Notes: generated from the letters alone by a model not told the origin. Shown: positions 8,895 through 18,496, counted from the stretch's first letter. The stretch is DNA of 35,403 nucleotides from AV80 sp035536995 (GCA_035536995.1 DATLNB010000004.1:1-35403), one strand, 5' to 3'. Numbers and translations are program-made.

Positions 8895-9160
8895 TCGTTC
8901 CCAAGCTCCAGCTTGGGAACGCACTTGTCCCCGAAGCTGTGCTTCGCCAGCGCCCGATGCGATGAGCGCCTGGTGGCGTTATCACGCGACCGAAGCATAG
9001 CTTCGCAGACATTGGCATTCCCAAGCTGGAGCCTGGGAACGATAGGCGGGGGGATCTCGCGTTCGTCTTCTGTAGCCGCTTCGCTGTGCGAAGCGCCGGG
9101 TTCTGGCGTGGCGCTGAAGTAGCCCCCTGACGTCGCCCACAGGGCGACGGCTACAGAAGA
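8895..9160. repeat. Cluster of palindromic intergenic repeats
   Basis: Between the zinc-ribbon and Nif3 genes lies a set of palindromes: a perfect 24-mer at 8897-8920 (11-nt arms GTTCCCAAGCT/AGCTTGGGAAC), a diverged copy at 9017-9040, two CGAAGC..GCTTCG hairpins (about 8932-8946 and 8990-9004), and GTAGCC...GGCTAC (about 9119-9154). A related word (tctgtagccgcttcgctg) recurs at 18380. They look like REP-type dispersed elements. No open frame here looks like a gene, and there is no CRISPR-like spacing. Confidence 0.7.
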
Positions 9161-9226
9161 TTGCCGACAAGGCCTGCGGAGTGCGTCGTCTTTCTTCGCG
9201 TGCAATCTGTTGCGCCCTTATCCAAA

Positions 9227-9991
9227 ATGCCCCCGATGGCCAGCCTCGCCCAAATCGTTTCCTACGCGGACGAGCATCTGTGTGTTCGTGAGATCGGCGA
9301 CTGGGATAACGCTTTGAATGGCCTCCAAGTGGAGAACTCAGGAAGGGTGGAGAGGCTCGGCGCGGCCGTCGATGTCTCGTTGCGCACAGTCGCAGCAGCG
9401 ATTGAGCGAGAGGTAGATCTTCTGATCGTCCACCACGGTCTGTTTTGGCCTGGTCTTCAGCCGGTCACCGGCGGCCGGCGCCAACTTCTCCAGCAAATTT
9501 TCGAGCACGATCTGGCCATCTACAGCGCGCATCTCCCGCTCGATGTCCACTCGGTCCTCGGTAACAACGCCCAGCTTGCCGCCGCGCTCGGTTTCGAAGA
9601 GACCCACCCGTTTTTCGAAGCGAAAGGCCAGCGCATCGGACTGCGAACCGAAGCCGCGATGCCCCGCGATCTGCTTGTCCGCCGGCTGGAAGAGTCGTTA
9701 GGCTCACCTGTCCGGCTGTTTCCCTTCGGGCCCGAGCAAGCGACCTCGATCGGCCTGATCACGGGCGGCGCCGGCTCGGAGATTTACGCCGTAGCGCGGG
9801 AGGGCGTCGATACGTTCATCACCGGCGAGGCGCCGCATTGGGCGGCAATCGCCGCCGAAGAGCTTGGGATTAATTTGTTGCTCGGTGGCCATTACGCGAC
9901 CGAAACATTCGGGGTGAAAGCACTCGCCGCTCATTTGGCTGACCGCTTCAACCTTCCGTGGGAGTTCGTCGACGCTCCCACCGGCTTGTGA
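9227..9991 (+). CDS. Nif3-like dinuclear metal-centre protein (GTP cyclohydrolase I type 2 homologue)
   Basis: About 254 residues from the ATG at 9227, a typical Nif3/YbgI length; the frame is open upstream to 9161, but that part lies next to repeats and is not conserved in type. LLIVHHGLFWPG supplies the paired His ligands, YSAHLPLDVHS the next, and GGHYATETFGV the C-terminal HxxxE ligands. The family binds two metal ions and is often annotated GTP cyclohydrolase I type 2, but the activity is uncertain. The DUF2339 gene starts 7 nt downstream, suggesting joint transcription. Confidence 0.85.
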   Translation: MPPMASLAQIVSYADEHLCVREIGDWDNALNGLQVENSGRVERLGAAVDVSLRTVAAAIEREVDLLIVHHGLFWPGLQPVTGGRRQLLQQIFEHDLAIYSAHLPLDVHSVLGNNAQLAAALGFEETHPFFEAKGQRIGLRTEAAMPRDLLVRRLEESLGSPVRLFPFGPEQATSIGLITGGAGSEIYAVAREGVDTFITGEAPHWAAIAAEELGINLLLGGHYATETFGVKALAAHLADRFNLPWEFVDAPTGL

Positions 9992-9998
9992 AAAACTA

Positions 9999-12947
9999 AT
10001 GGAAGGATTCTTCGTTTGTCTCGGCGCCCTTGTGCTCATTGCGCCGGTGATCGTGATCGTTATTGGCGCGATCCAAATTCAGAAGCTCAAATCTGCTGTC
10101 CGGCATCTTGTGCAGAGAGTCGGCGAACTTGAATCGCGCACCGCTGGCCAGCCAGCACCGCCGGTCGCGTCGCGCCCGAGTCCGGCCCCGCCCGCGGTAT
10201 CTGCGGCGCAGCCTGTGGCCCGGCCGCCGGCGCCGATTATCCCCGAACCTGGGGCCGCTCAAGCGCCTCCGCCACCACCACCGCCTCCGGCACGGCCGAC
10301 CAGCCAACCACCGCCAGTGGTTCCGCCCGCGCCACCCCCAATCCCCGCCAAGCCGTTCGATTGGGAGGCGTTCTTTGGCGTCAAGTTGTTCGCTTGGATC
10401 GGCGGGTTCGTCCTGTTCCTCGGAATTGTGTTTCTCGTTAAGTACTCGTTCGAGAACAATCTGATCACCCCCGCGATGCGTGTGCTTCTGGGCACCGTCA
10501 TCGGCATCGGCCTTATCGTTACCGGGTGGTTTACCGCCACTCGCAACTTCCGCGTCTCCGGCCAGAGCCTCTGCGCCACGGGAGTGCTCGTTCTCTACGG
10601 CAACATTTTTGCAGCGCACGTTTATTATCGGCTGATCTCCCTCACGCCGGCCTTCGCTTCGATGGCGCTGGTCACGGCGGTGGCGTTCTTCCTCGCGGTC
10701 AGGATGAACGCGCAGGTGATCGTCGTCCTCGGTTTGCTCGGCGGTTTTCTCACGCCTGTGCTCCTCTCAACTGGCGTTGATCACGCCCTGGCGCTTTTCG
10801 GTTACATCGCGCTTCTGAATGCCGGCGTCGCGGCGGTCGCGTTACGAAAGCGCTGGGATTATCTGGTTCTTGTCGCGGCTGCTGGCACGATCCTGATGGA
10901 ATTCGCCTGGGCCGAGCGGTTCTTCGAGCCCGGAAAGGCCAACACCGCCTTTGCCATTTTCATCGTCTTCGAGGCGCACTTCCTCGCCATCTTTGCCTGG
11001 GCGCGGCGTCTCCATGCGCCTGCGCACTGGACGGCCCGCGCCGCGATCGCCGTCTGCCTGTCCGCCCTGGCCTGGGGATTTTGCCTCCTGACTTACGTTG
11101 AGTTCGGGTCGCGTCCCGGTTTCCTCTTCACTTACATGTTCGTCGCCGAAGCCGGTCTGCTTGGCCTCGCTTTTCTTTACTCCAAACGCGACCTCATCGT
11201 CCCGCTTGCCGGCGGAATTGTTTTCGCTTTTCTCGCGAGCTGGACGGCGGACTACCTGACTTCCGCTACGCTTTGGTGGGGGCTGGGTGGCTACGTGGTC
11301 TATTCCATTTTTCACGCTGGATTCGCTGTCTGGCCGCGAACGGATGGACCCGAAACTGAAAAGTCGCGGTGGCTCAATTACCTCCCGCTCCTGCCTCTCG
11401 TCCTGATCTGGATGTGCGTTTGGAAGAACCAAACAGCGTCTGCCGTCTGGCTGGTCCTGCTGGTCCTCGATTTTGTCGCAATCGCAGTAGCGATCATGCG
11501 GCGCTCCCTTGCCGGGATCGCGATCGCGGTTGTCCTTACTTTTTTCGCGGCGTTTCTCTGGATCGCCGTCGGCCCGACCGACCTCGATCTACGGAGCTTC
11601 CTGATTGTTGCGGCCGGATCGGGCGTCTTTTTTTCCTCGGCGTCAATCTTTGCTGCCCAACGTTTCTTCCCCGGGTCGGAGCATGCGCGGCGGAACATCC
11701 CGGCCCTCGCGGTGTCGCTTCCGTTTGTTCTCCTTTTCCTGGCGATGGCAAAACTGCCAGCCGTAAACCCGACGCCGTACTTCATCGCCACCTTCGTCCT
11801 TGCCGCGCTTCTCCTCGGCCTCGGAGTGTTCGCGCGAACGAGCTGGATCGTGCTGGTCGCCCTCATTTTTTCGTGGGCCATCCAAAGCCAGTGGCAGGCT
11901 CTGCATTTTACCACAGGCTTCGCGACTCTTGGTCTCGGATGGGAGGTGGCTTTCTTCCTCCTCTTCTTTGCCTATCCCTTCTTCTCCGCTGAAGAAGAGA
12001 AGACGTTACCGTGGGCGATCGGTGCGCTGGCCGGGCCGCTCCATTTCGTGCTGATCTACGAGATAGTCGTCAAGGCGTTCCCAGCGTTCCGCAACGGGCT
12101 GACTCCCGCGGCTTTCTTCCTGCCCTACGCCGCGGCGATTTTCTTCCTGGTTACGCAGCGCCGGGCGAATGCTGCTGCCGGTGATTCGCGTCTCGCGTGG
12201 CAGGGAGCCGCCGCCCTCTTTTTCGTCACCCTGATCTTCCCGATCCAGTTCGATCGCGAATGGGTCACCCTCGGCTGGGCCCTGGAAGGGCTCGCCCTGG
12301 TCTGGCTGTTTCGAGTGGTTCCGAATCGCGGGCTGCGATACGTCGGCGTCGGCCTGCTCTGCCTCGCCTTTGTCCGGCTCGCCCTGAACCCCGCGGTGCT
12401 CGAATACCATCGGCGCACCGAGATCCCGATCTGGAACTGGTATCTCTACGCCTATGGGATCACGATCGTTTGTCTCTTCTTCGCAGGCTGGCTCTTTCGC
12501 CCGCCGCGCGCCCAGGGATTTGAGCGGACCGCGCCCACGCTCCTCTACTCGTTAGGCGCGATTCTTACCTTCCTTCTCCTCAACATCGAGATCGCGGATT
12601 ATTTCTCGATCGGTCCGACGCTCACGTTCTCTTTCACGGGCAACTTCGCGCGCGACATGACCTACTCAATCGCGTGGGCGCTTTTTGCTTTCGGCCTTCT
12701 CCTGTTCGGCATGTTCAAACAGACCCGCTGGGTCCGGTATTCGGGCGTCGCGCTCCTGATTGTTACCCTGGCAAAACTCTTCCTTAACGACCTGAGCAAC
12801 CTGAGCCAGCTCTACCGGATCGGTGCTTTCATCGGAGTCGCCATGGTCCTGATCGTGGCGTCGTTCGTCTATCAACGCTTCCTTGTCCCGAAGGGGGAGC
12901 CAAACGTGTCGCCACCCGGGGCCCCGCCGCCACCACCGCCGGCGTAA
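9999..12947 (+). CDS. DUF2339 large polytopic membrane protein
   Basis: A 982-residue inner-membrane protein. An N-terminal hydrophobic segment (VLIAPVIVIVIGAI) leads into a short helical stretch, then a Pro/Ala-rich linker (about residues 50-115, runs of PPPPPP), then FDWEAFFGVKLFAWIGGFVL, the characteristic entry of DUF2339 proteins. The remainder is more than 20 hydrophobic helices, with LGWALEGLALVWLFR and YSIAWALFAFGLLLFGM typical of the C-terminal part. The family's function is unknown. It ends with a second proline-rich tail. The start is 7 nt after the Nif3-like gene. Confidence 0.85.
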   Translation: MEGFFVCLGALVLIAPVIVIVIGAIQIQKLKSAVRHLVQRVGELESRTAGQPAPPVASRPSPAPPAVSAAQPVARPPAPIIPEPGAAQAPPPPPPPPARPTSQPPPVVPPAPPPIPAKPFDWEAFFGVKLFAWIGGFVLFLGIVFLVKYSFENNLITPAMRVLLGTVIGIGLIVTGWFTATRNFRVSGQSLCATGVLVLYGNIFAAHVYYRLISLTPAFASMALVTAVAFFLAVRMNAQVIVVLGLLGGFLTPVLLSTGVDHALALFGYIALLNAGVAAVALRKRWDYLVLVAAAGTILMEFAWAERFFEPGKANTAFAIFIVFEAHFLAIFAWARRLHAPAHWTARAAIAVCLSALAWGFCLLTYVEFGSRPGFLFTYMFVAEAGLLGLAFLYSKRDLIVPLAGGIVFAFLASWTADYLTSATLWWGLGGYVVYSIFHAGFAVWPRTDGPETEKSRWLNYLPLLPLVLIWMCVWKNQTASAVWLVLLVLDFVAIAVAIMRRSLAGIAIAVVLTFFAAFLWIAVGPTDLDLRSFLIVAAGSGVFFSSASIFAAQRFFPGSEHARRNIPALAVSLPFVLLFLAMAKLPAVNPTPYFIATFVLAALLLGLGVFARTSWIVLVALIFSWAIQSQWQALHFTTGFATLGLGWEVAFFLLFFAYPFFSAEEEKTLPWAIGALAGPLHFVLIYEIVVKAFPAFRNGLTPAAFFLPYAAAIFFLVTQRRANAAAGDSRLAWQGAAALFFVTLIFPIQFDREWVTLGWALEGLALVWLFRVVPNRGLRYVGVGLLCLAFVRLALNPAVLEYHRRTEIPIWNWYLYAYGITIVCLFFAGWLFRPPRAQGFERTAPTLLYSLGAILTFLLLNIEIADYFSIGPTLTFSFTGNFARDMTYSIAWALFAFGLLLFGMFKQTRWVRYSGVALLIVTLAKLFLNDLSNLSQLYRIGAFIGVAMVLIVASFVYQRFLVPKGEPNVSPPGAPPPPPPA

Positions 12948-12961
12948 ACCCTCGGCAGGGT

Positions 12962-13164
12962 GAATCGCGCTTTCAGCGCTGATCCTTACGGCCTTTGTCC
13001 CTGGGCGTTGCCCCAGGCTGGATTTGAATTGCGCCTTCGGCGCGGGATGACCGAAAAGCGGCGCTTCATTGGCTGCAGCGCCAAGGGCGCGGTTCAAGAT
13101 AGCCTGGGGCAACGCCCCAGGATTGAAAACCACGTATCCGGTCCCAGCGCTGAAGGCGCGAATC
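12962..13164. repeat. ~200-bp fold-back (MITE-like) inverted repeat
   Basis: The two halves of this gap are imperfect reverse complements. GAATCGCGCTTTCAGCGCTG (12962-12981) pairs with the complement of CAGCGCTGAAGGCGCGAATC (about 13145-13164). CCTGGGCGTTGCCCCAGG (about 13000-13017) mirrors CCTGGGGCAACGCCCCAGG (about 13102-13120), and GCGCCTTCGGCGC mirrors GCGCCAAGGGCGC. The element separates DUF2339 from murJ and has no transposase. It overlaps the upstream extension of the murJ frame, which argues for the later murJ start. Confidence 0.75.
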
Positions 13165-13233
13165 AATCGGGGCGGCGGATGCGGCGCTCGATTAGGCGCT
13201 TGGCACAAGCGCCTCTGCATTGTTCTGTTGCGC

Positions 13234-14865
13234 GTGAACGAGGCGGCAATCCCGGCCAACAAACGCGTCAGCACACGCGCCACGGGAGTCGTTGGCATCG
13301 CCATCCTTTGCAGCCGGCTCCTCGGTTTGCTTCGCGAAGTCATCTTTGCCGCGCTTTTCGGCGCTTCGCGCAACATGGACGCGTTCCTGACCGCCTTCCG
13401 CGCGCCCAACATGTTGCGCGACTTGTTTGCCGAAGGCGCCCTCTCCACCGCTTTCGTCACGACCTTTTCGCGCCGCATCGCCACCGAAGGCGACAACTCC
13501 GCCTGGCGCCTGGCCAGCAAGGTCGCGACCCTCACCGTCATTTTTATGAGCGCGCTCACGGTCGTCGGGATCATCGGCGCACCAGTCCTTATCGGAATTC
13601 TCGCCCCCGGATTTCCTGCCGAGAAAGCCGCCCTGACCATTCAGCTCACCCGGATCATGTTCCCCTTTATCCTGCTGGTCTCGTTGGCCGCGCTCGTCAT
13701 GGGAATGTTGAACGCGCGGAATGTTTTCGGGATGCCGGCAATGGCCTCGAGCTTCTTCAACCTTGGCTCGATCATCGGCGGAGTTACGCTTTGTTATTGG
13801 CTGGAGCCGCAGGCCGATTGGCGGCACCCGCAGTTCGGGGAGCGCGGCTTGATGGGGCTTGCCATCGCCACCCTGATCGGGGGCCTGCTCCAGCTCGTCG
13901 TGCAACTGCCCTCGTTAGGCCGGGTCGGTTTCCGTTTCCGCCCCGACTTCAACTGGCGAGACAAGGGGGTCCGCACAATCCTCGCGCTGATGGGGCCGGC
14001 CACCATCGCGGCCAGCGCCGTCCAGATCAACGTCGCCGTGAACAGCGGGTTCGCGTCAAAGCTCGGTGACGGCGCCATGGCCTGGCTCAACGTTGCCTTT
14101 CGCCTCATGCAGCTGCCTCTCGGCATCTTTGGGGTGGCGGTCGCTACGGTTACGCTGCCAATGATCTCGCGCAGCGCCGCCCTCGGCAACAAGGAGGAAT
14201 TCCGCGGCGCGCTCGCCCACGCGATCCGCCTGGTCATGCTCCTGACGATCCCCTCCGCGATCGGATTGTTCATCCTGGCGAATCCGATCATCAGCCTGAT
14301 TTACGAGCACGGTCGGTTCGACGCGTTCGCCACCGAACAGACTGCGCTCGCCCTGCGGTGCTACGCGGTCGGGCTGGTCGCTTATTCAGCTGACAAGGTC
14401 CTGGCCCCGGCCTTTTACGCCCTCGACAAGCGTCATCTCCCGATGTTCGTCGCCTTCATTTCTATCGCGGTGAATTTCTGCCTCAACTACTTCTTCACCT
14501 TTCACCTCAAGCTCGGGCATCGCGGCCTCGCCCTTTCCACCAGCCTGGTCGCCTTCACCAACTTCCTCATGCTTTACACGATGATGCGCCATTACGCAGG
14601 CAGGCTCGAGACCGGCGCGATGCTGAAGACCTTCGGCAAACTGCTGATCGCCGGCGCGCTTCTCGCCGGGATCTGTTTCCTGGCCCAGCATCTTGTTTTC
14701 TCCTCCCAACTCGGCGCCGGCATGTGGCGCAAAGCGATCTGGCTGCTTCTTACCATCGCGGCCGGCGCCGGCGCATTTTTCGGAGCCGCATACCTGCTGC
14801 ACGTAGCGGAGCTGCGAGATGTCGTTGATCTCGTCCAGCGGCGGTTTAGCCGCGCCCGAGCATAG
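13234..14865 (+). CDS. murJ: Lipid II flippase MurJ (MviN family)
   Basis: About 543 residues from the GTG at 13234; the frame is open back to 13069, but that part is the fold-back repeat, so the later start is preferred. MurJ moves lipid II across the inner membrane for peptidoglycan synthesis. The N-terminal block SRLLGLLREVIFAALFG and the segments MDAFLTAFRAPNMLRDLFAEGAL and LAPAFYALDKRHLP are family hallmarks, with about 14 hydrophobic helices. It is convergent with the transsulfuration gene and separated from it by a small palindrome. Confidence 0.92.
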   Translation: MNEAAIPANKRVSTRATGVVGIAILCSRLLGLLREVIFAALFGASRNMDAFLTAFRAPNMLRDLFAEGALSTAFVTTFSRRIATEGDNSAWRLASKVATLTVIFMSALTVVGIIGAPVLIGILAPGFPAEKAALTIQLTRIMFPFILLVSLAALVMGMLNARNVFGMPAMASSFFNLGSIIGGVTLCYWLEPQADWRHPQFGERGLMGLAIATLIGGLLQLVVQLPSLGRVGFRFRPDFNWRDKGVRTILALMGPATIAASAVQINVAVNSGFASKLGDGAMAWLNVAFRLMQLPLGIFGVAVATVTLPMISRSAALGNKEEFRGALAHAIRLVMLLTIPSAIGLFILANPIISLIYEHGRFDAFATEQTALALRCYAVGLVAYSADKVLAPAFYALDKRHLPMFVAFISIAVNFCLNYFFTFHLKLGHRGLALSTSLVAFTNFLMLYTMMRHYAGRLETGAMLKTFGKLLIAGALLAGICFLAQHLVFSSQLGAGMWRKAIWLLLTIAAGAGAFFGAAYLLHVAELRDVVDLVQRRFSRARA

Positions 14866-14886
14866 GTCCTATAGGTCGTATAGGAC
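14866..14886. terminator. Palindrome between convergent murJ and transsulfuration genes
   Basis: GTCCTATA (14866-14873) and TATAGGAC (14879-14886) form an 8-bp stem with a 5-nt loop, filling the entire gap between the murJ stop and the stop of the minus-strand gene. Position and symmetry suggest a bidirectional terminator, but only a short T-stretch (CTTATT) follows on the plus strand, so termination strength is uncertain. Confidence 0.5.
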
Positions 14887-16005
14887 TTATTCCAACGCCT
14901 GGGCCAGATCTTCTATCAGGTCGTCCGCGTGCTCGAGCCCGACCGATAACCGCAACAAACCCTGAGGGGTGCTCGGATCTTCTCCCTTAATCGAAGCCCG
15001 ATGCTCGATCAGGCTTTCGATTCCGCCGAGGCTTGTCGCCTGAATAAACAATTTTGTCTTGGCAGCCGCCGCCAGAGCGCTTTCACGTCCGCCGCGGACT
15101 TCGAACGAAAGCATCCCGCCAAATGCGTTCATTTGCCGCGCCGCGATCTCGTGCCCGGCATGCGCTCGCAACTCCGGGTAGTGCACCTTGTCGACCGCCG
15201 CGTGATCGGCCAGCCAGCTCGCAATCTTTGATCCGTTCTCGCAATGTCCGCGCATCCGCCAGGGCAGGGAACGCAATCCGCGAAGGATCAGCCAGCAGTC
15301 GAAAGGCGAGGGGACGCCGCCGCAGGTTGATTGGACTTCGCGCACGCGGCCGAAAAACTCGGACCCGGTCCTGGCGATGACCGCGCCCCCGGTGACATCC
15401 GAGTGCCCCCCAAGGTATTTGGTGGTCGAATGCATGACCAGATCGCATCCGAGATCGAGCGGCCGCTGGATGATGGGCGCCCAAGTATTGTCGCAGGCGG
15501 AAACGGCGCCGGCTTGCCGCGCGATCTCAGCGAGAGCAGCGATATCGGTGATCTTGAGGAGCGGATTGGAGGGAGTCTCAATCCAGATCAGCTTTGTCGT
15601 CGGACGGACTGCTTCCTTCACGGCCTCGAGATTCGTCATGTCAACCAACGTCACCTCGAGGCCCCACCGGATATAGACCTCTCGCAATAACTTCGTCATC
15701 CCGTGATAAACGTCCCGGGGCGCGATAACGTGATCGCCCGTCGCCAGCGCCTGCAGAATTCCGCTCGACGCCGCCAGCCCTGAGGCAAACGCCGCTGCCT
15801 CCTGGCCGCCTTCCAGCGCCGCCAGCGCCTGTTCCAATGCGTGCCGGGTCGGGTTTCCGCTCCGGCCATAAATGTAGCCATGCGGATAACCCCCCTCCGC
15901 GTCGCGTTGGAAGGTGGTCGAGAGATGGATCGGCGTTGCCACCGCTCCGGTCGTCGCGTCGACCTCGTGCCCTGCATGGACGGCGAGGGTTTCAACGCGC
16001 ATCAT
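14887..16005 (-). CDS. Cystathionine gamma-synthase / gamma-lyase family PLP enzyme
   Basis: About 372 residues from ATG 16005 (an adjacent ATG at 16002 is equally possible). The frame is open further upstream to 16473, but that part is antisense to the glutamate dehydrogenase gene. It is a Cys/Met-metabolism PLP enzyme: YGRSGNPTRHALEQALAALEGG, ETPSNPLLKITDI, and the PLP-binding lysine in HSTTKYLGGHSDVTGG; the C-terminal SLGGIESLIEHRAS is also typical. Members catalyse cystathionine formation from O-acylhomoserine or its cleavage. Homology signals do not separate synthase from lyase. Confidence 0.85.
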   Translation of the reverse strand: MMRVETLAVHAGHEVDATTGAVATPIHLSTTFQRDAEGGYPHGYIYGRSGNPTRHALEQALAALEGGQEAAAFASGLAASSGILQALATGDHVIAPRDVYHGMTKLLREVYIRWGLEVTLVDMTNLEAVKEAVRPTTKLIWIETPSNPLLKITDIAALAEIARQAGAVSACDNTWAPIIQRPLDLGCDLVMHSTTKYLGGHSDVTGGAVIARTGSEFFGRVREVQSTCGGVPSPFDCWLILRGLRSLPWRMRGHCENGSKIASWLADHAAVDKVHYPELRAHAGHEIAARQMNAFGGMLSFEVRGGRESALAAAAKTKLFIQATSLGGIESLIEHRASIKGEDPSTPQGLLRLSVGLEHADDLIEDLAQALE

Positions 16006-16125
16006 CGGGTAGCTTGCATCCCGCATTTCGTATCGCGAATTAAATTTGACGCTTCGCGGCGCCCGGCGCAAATACCACCTGAATTTCTGGCCGGGCCATT
16101 CTAGCTTCCGGCTCCCGCGTTTATC

Positions 16126-17391
16126 ATGAGCAGCATCTACGACGACGAAGTATTTAAAATGGCGTGCGACCAGTTTGAGGTCATCGCCGATTACCTCCAG
16201 ATCGATAAGAACGATCGCGAACGGCTGATGCTGCCGAAGCGCGCCATGGCCGTGACTCTGCCGGTCCACATGGATGACGGGAGCACCCAGACTTTCCAGG
16301 GTTACCGGGTCCAGCATCACCTGACCCTTGGGCCAACCAAAGGTGGCACCCGCTTCGCCCCGAACCTTTCCATGGGTGAAACGGCCGCGCTCGCCATGTG
16401 GATGAGCTGGAAATGCGCGCTCGCCAACTTGCCCTACGGCGGGGCAAAAGGTGGCGTCGCCTGCGATCCGCAAAAGCTTTCCCGGACGGAATTAGAAGCG
16501 GTTTCGCGGCGTTACATGCAGGAGATGATCCCGTTTGTCGGCCCCCACACCGACGTGATGGGCCCGGACATGGGCACGAACGAGCAGGTCATGGCGTGGT
16601 TCATGGACACCTACTCGGTCTATCAGGGCCATTGCGTGAACGAGATCGTGACCGGCAAACCAGTCTCGATTGGCGGCACGGAGGGACGCCGCGAAGCCAC
16701 CGGCCGCGGGGTCGTTTATCTGATCGAGCGCGCCATGGACATGCTCAAGCTGAACCCGGAGAAGACCACCGCGATTGTCCAGGGATTCGGCAATGTCGGA
16801 GCGGTCGCGGCATTATCCCTCGCCCTCAAGACCGGCGTGAAAGTCGTCGGGATCAGCGATGCGACAGTTGCCCTTTACAATCCAAACGGAATTGATGTCG
16901 CGAAAGCCGAGCAGCATGTGCTCAAGAAAGGCAACCTCCGCGCCTTCGACGAGGCTGACCGGGTGGACCCGAACGAGTTCCTCACCCTGCCGTGCGACGT
17001 GCTCGTCCCGTCCGCCGTGGATCGCGTTATCCATGCCGGCAACGCGGGGCAGTTGAAATGCCGGATCCTGGCCGAAGGGGCGAACGGCCCAACCAGCCCC
17101 GAGGCAGACCTCATCCTGAACGAGCGTTGGGACGATGTCTTCGTCATCCCCGACATTCTGTGCAACGCCGGCGGCGTCATTGTTTCATACTTTGAATGGG
17201 TCCAGGGATTGCAGGCCTTCATGTGGACCGAAACCGAAGTAACCGACAAACTGTTCCGCATTCTCGAACATTCTTTCGTCCAGGTGATCAAACGCGCGAA
17301 AGCGCATAAGATTTCCCATCGGACCGCGGCGATGGCGATCGGCGTCGAGCGGGTCATGAAGGCGAAACATTCCCGCGGTTTGTTCCCGTAA
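16126..17391 (+). CDS. gdhA: Glutamate dehydrogenase (Glu/Leu/Phe/Val family)
   Basis: A 421-residue protein, typical of NAD(P)-dependent hexameric glutamate dehydrogenases. It interconverts glutamate and 2-oxoglutarate plus ammonia. PTKGGTRFAPNLSMGE and LPYGGAKGGV contain the substrate-binding and catalytic lysines; QGFGNVGAVAA is the dinucleotide-binding turn; CNAGGVIVSYFEWVQ is the conserved C-terminal block. It is divergent from the transsulfuration gene. Branched-chain or phenylalanine dehydrogenase is less likely given the full-length GDH pattern. Confidence 0.9.
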   Translation: MSSIYDDEVFKMACDQFEVIADYLQIDKNDRERLMLPKRAMAVTLPVHMDDGSTQTFQGYRVQHHLTLGPTKGGTRFAPNLSMGETAALAMWMSWKCALANLPYGGAKGGVACDPQKLSRTELEAVSRRYMQEMIPFVGPHTDVMGPDMGTNEQVMAWFMDTYSVYQGHCVNEIVTGKPVSIGGTEGRREATGRGVVYLIERAMDMLKLNPEKTTAIVQGFGNVGAVAALSLALKTGVKVVGISDATVALYNPNGIDVAKAEQHVLKKGNLRAFDEADRVDPNEFLTLPCDVLVPSAVDRVIHAGNAGQLKCRILAEGANGPTSPEADLILNERWDDVFVIPDILCNAGGVIVSYFEWVQGLQAFMWTETEVTDKLFRILEHSFVQVIKRAKAHKISHRTAAMAIGVERVMKAKHSRGLFP

Positions 17392-17447
17392 CCGGAGCAC
17401 GGGCCTTTGGCCTGTGCGCCCGATAGGCGTCCCGCCTGTCGTTCCTC

Positions 17448-18387
17448 ATGCATCCTCAGTTCTCACGCCGCGAAGAACAACGCGGCAACCGCTCATTCGA
17501 TGTCCTGACCGACGAAGAATCCGGCCGGCGCATCATCGTCTCCCGTCTCGGCGCCGAGCGGATCAGCGTCGCGCGACGCAATTCCGCGAACGAGTGGGTC
17601 GGCTTCCTGAAGGACGATGACGACATCAAACCGCCCGCAAAAGGCTGGGCGAATCACGCCACGGTGATGGGCTATTACCTGCACCGAATCAAAAATGAAC
17701 GGACCCTTTATCGCGGTCAGGAGATGCGGGGCGGGACGCACAGTTTCGTGCGGACCAAGGTCTGGCATGCGGTCCCATCCGACGGGGAGAACGAGCTGAT
17801 CTATCGCATCACGCCGGATGATTTTTCGGCGACCGAGTATCCGCTGAATGTCTCCCTCGACCTTCGTTATCGGATCGAAGGGGGACGGATCGTTGTGACC
17901 TTTCGATTCAAGAACGACGAGGCCGAGCTGACCGCTCATGTTGGGTTTGGGTTGCATCCGGGCTTTGCGGCGGAGTCCTTCGAATCGTTCCAGTTCGAGA
18001 TGCCGGCCGGCCTTTATCGCCGCTACTTTTCGCCGGGAAATTATCTTACAGGCGAGACCCAGGAGATTCAGTTTGCTGGGGGCGCAATGCCGTTCGAGCG
18101 CGAGAAGCTGCCCGGATCTTACATTCTCCAGCTGGTCGACGTTCCCGAGCCGGTCTTCGTCTTCTCCGATCCGCCGACCGGCCGCTCAGTTTCGATGGAT
18201 CTGACGGGCGTCCCGTATCTGACCCTCTGGTCGGATGGCGGACCCTTCCTCTGCGTCGAGCCCTGCTGGGGTCTGACCGATAATTCACGAGCAGCGCGCC
18301 TTTGAAGACAAGGAAGGCATTCAGAAAATCCCGGCGGGTGGCGAGCTGACCGCCAGTTTTAGCTTTGAACCGCGATTTCTTCTGTAG
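17448..18387 (+). pseudogene. Aldose 1-epimerase (mutarotase)-like gene with a 3' frameshift
   Basis: The frame from ATG 17448 gives 285 residues ending at 18305 with a galactose mutarotase-like fold pattern (NHATVMGYYLHR, GGTHSF, GFGLHPGF, VEPCWGLTDN). Just after GLTDN (about 18283) the natural continuation lies one base over: removing one T from ATAATTCACGAG gives HEQRAFEDKEGIQKIPAGG and a stop at 18385-18387, the kind of ending relatives have. So the last ~34 residues are shifted out of frame by a +1 insertion. This may be a real mutation or an assembly error. The N-terminal 95% is intact and may still function. Confidence 0.75.
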
Positions 18388-18490
18388 CCGCTTCGCTGCG
18401 CGAAGCGAACGTGATTCGCGATTCTAACTGCAATTGGAGGGCGTCTGTGTCAGACGCCTTCTCCCCGCGGGCGTTTCACAGAAACGCCCC
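18380..18490. repeat. Dispersed hairpin repeats (GTAGCC/CGAAGCG and paired GGCGTCTG/GGGCGTTTC hairpins)
   Basis: Downstream of the mutarotase-like gene lie a CGCTTCG..CGAAGCG hairpin (about 18391-18407), then GGCGTCTG-TGT-CAGACGCC (18440-18458) and GGGCGTTTC-ACA-GAAACGCCC (18469-18489). The last two words recur, inverted in order, at 19850-19920 on the other side of the aminotransferase gene. Confidence 0.75.
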
Positions 18491-18496
18491 TGCGAT

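Noticed and set aside
8895..9040. Possible CRISPR array from the two similar palindromic 24-mers
   Set aside because: Only two copies, about 120 nt apart, differing at several positions and lying among other palindromes; there is no regular repeat-spacer pattern and no cas gene.
12666..13905. Minus-strand open frames across the DUF2339 end and murJ
   Set aside because: They are antisense to strong membrane-protein genes and rich in Arg, Glu, Gln and Asp as expected for the complement of hydrophobic codons.
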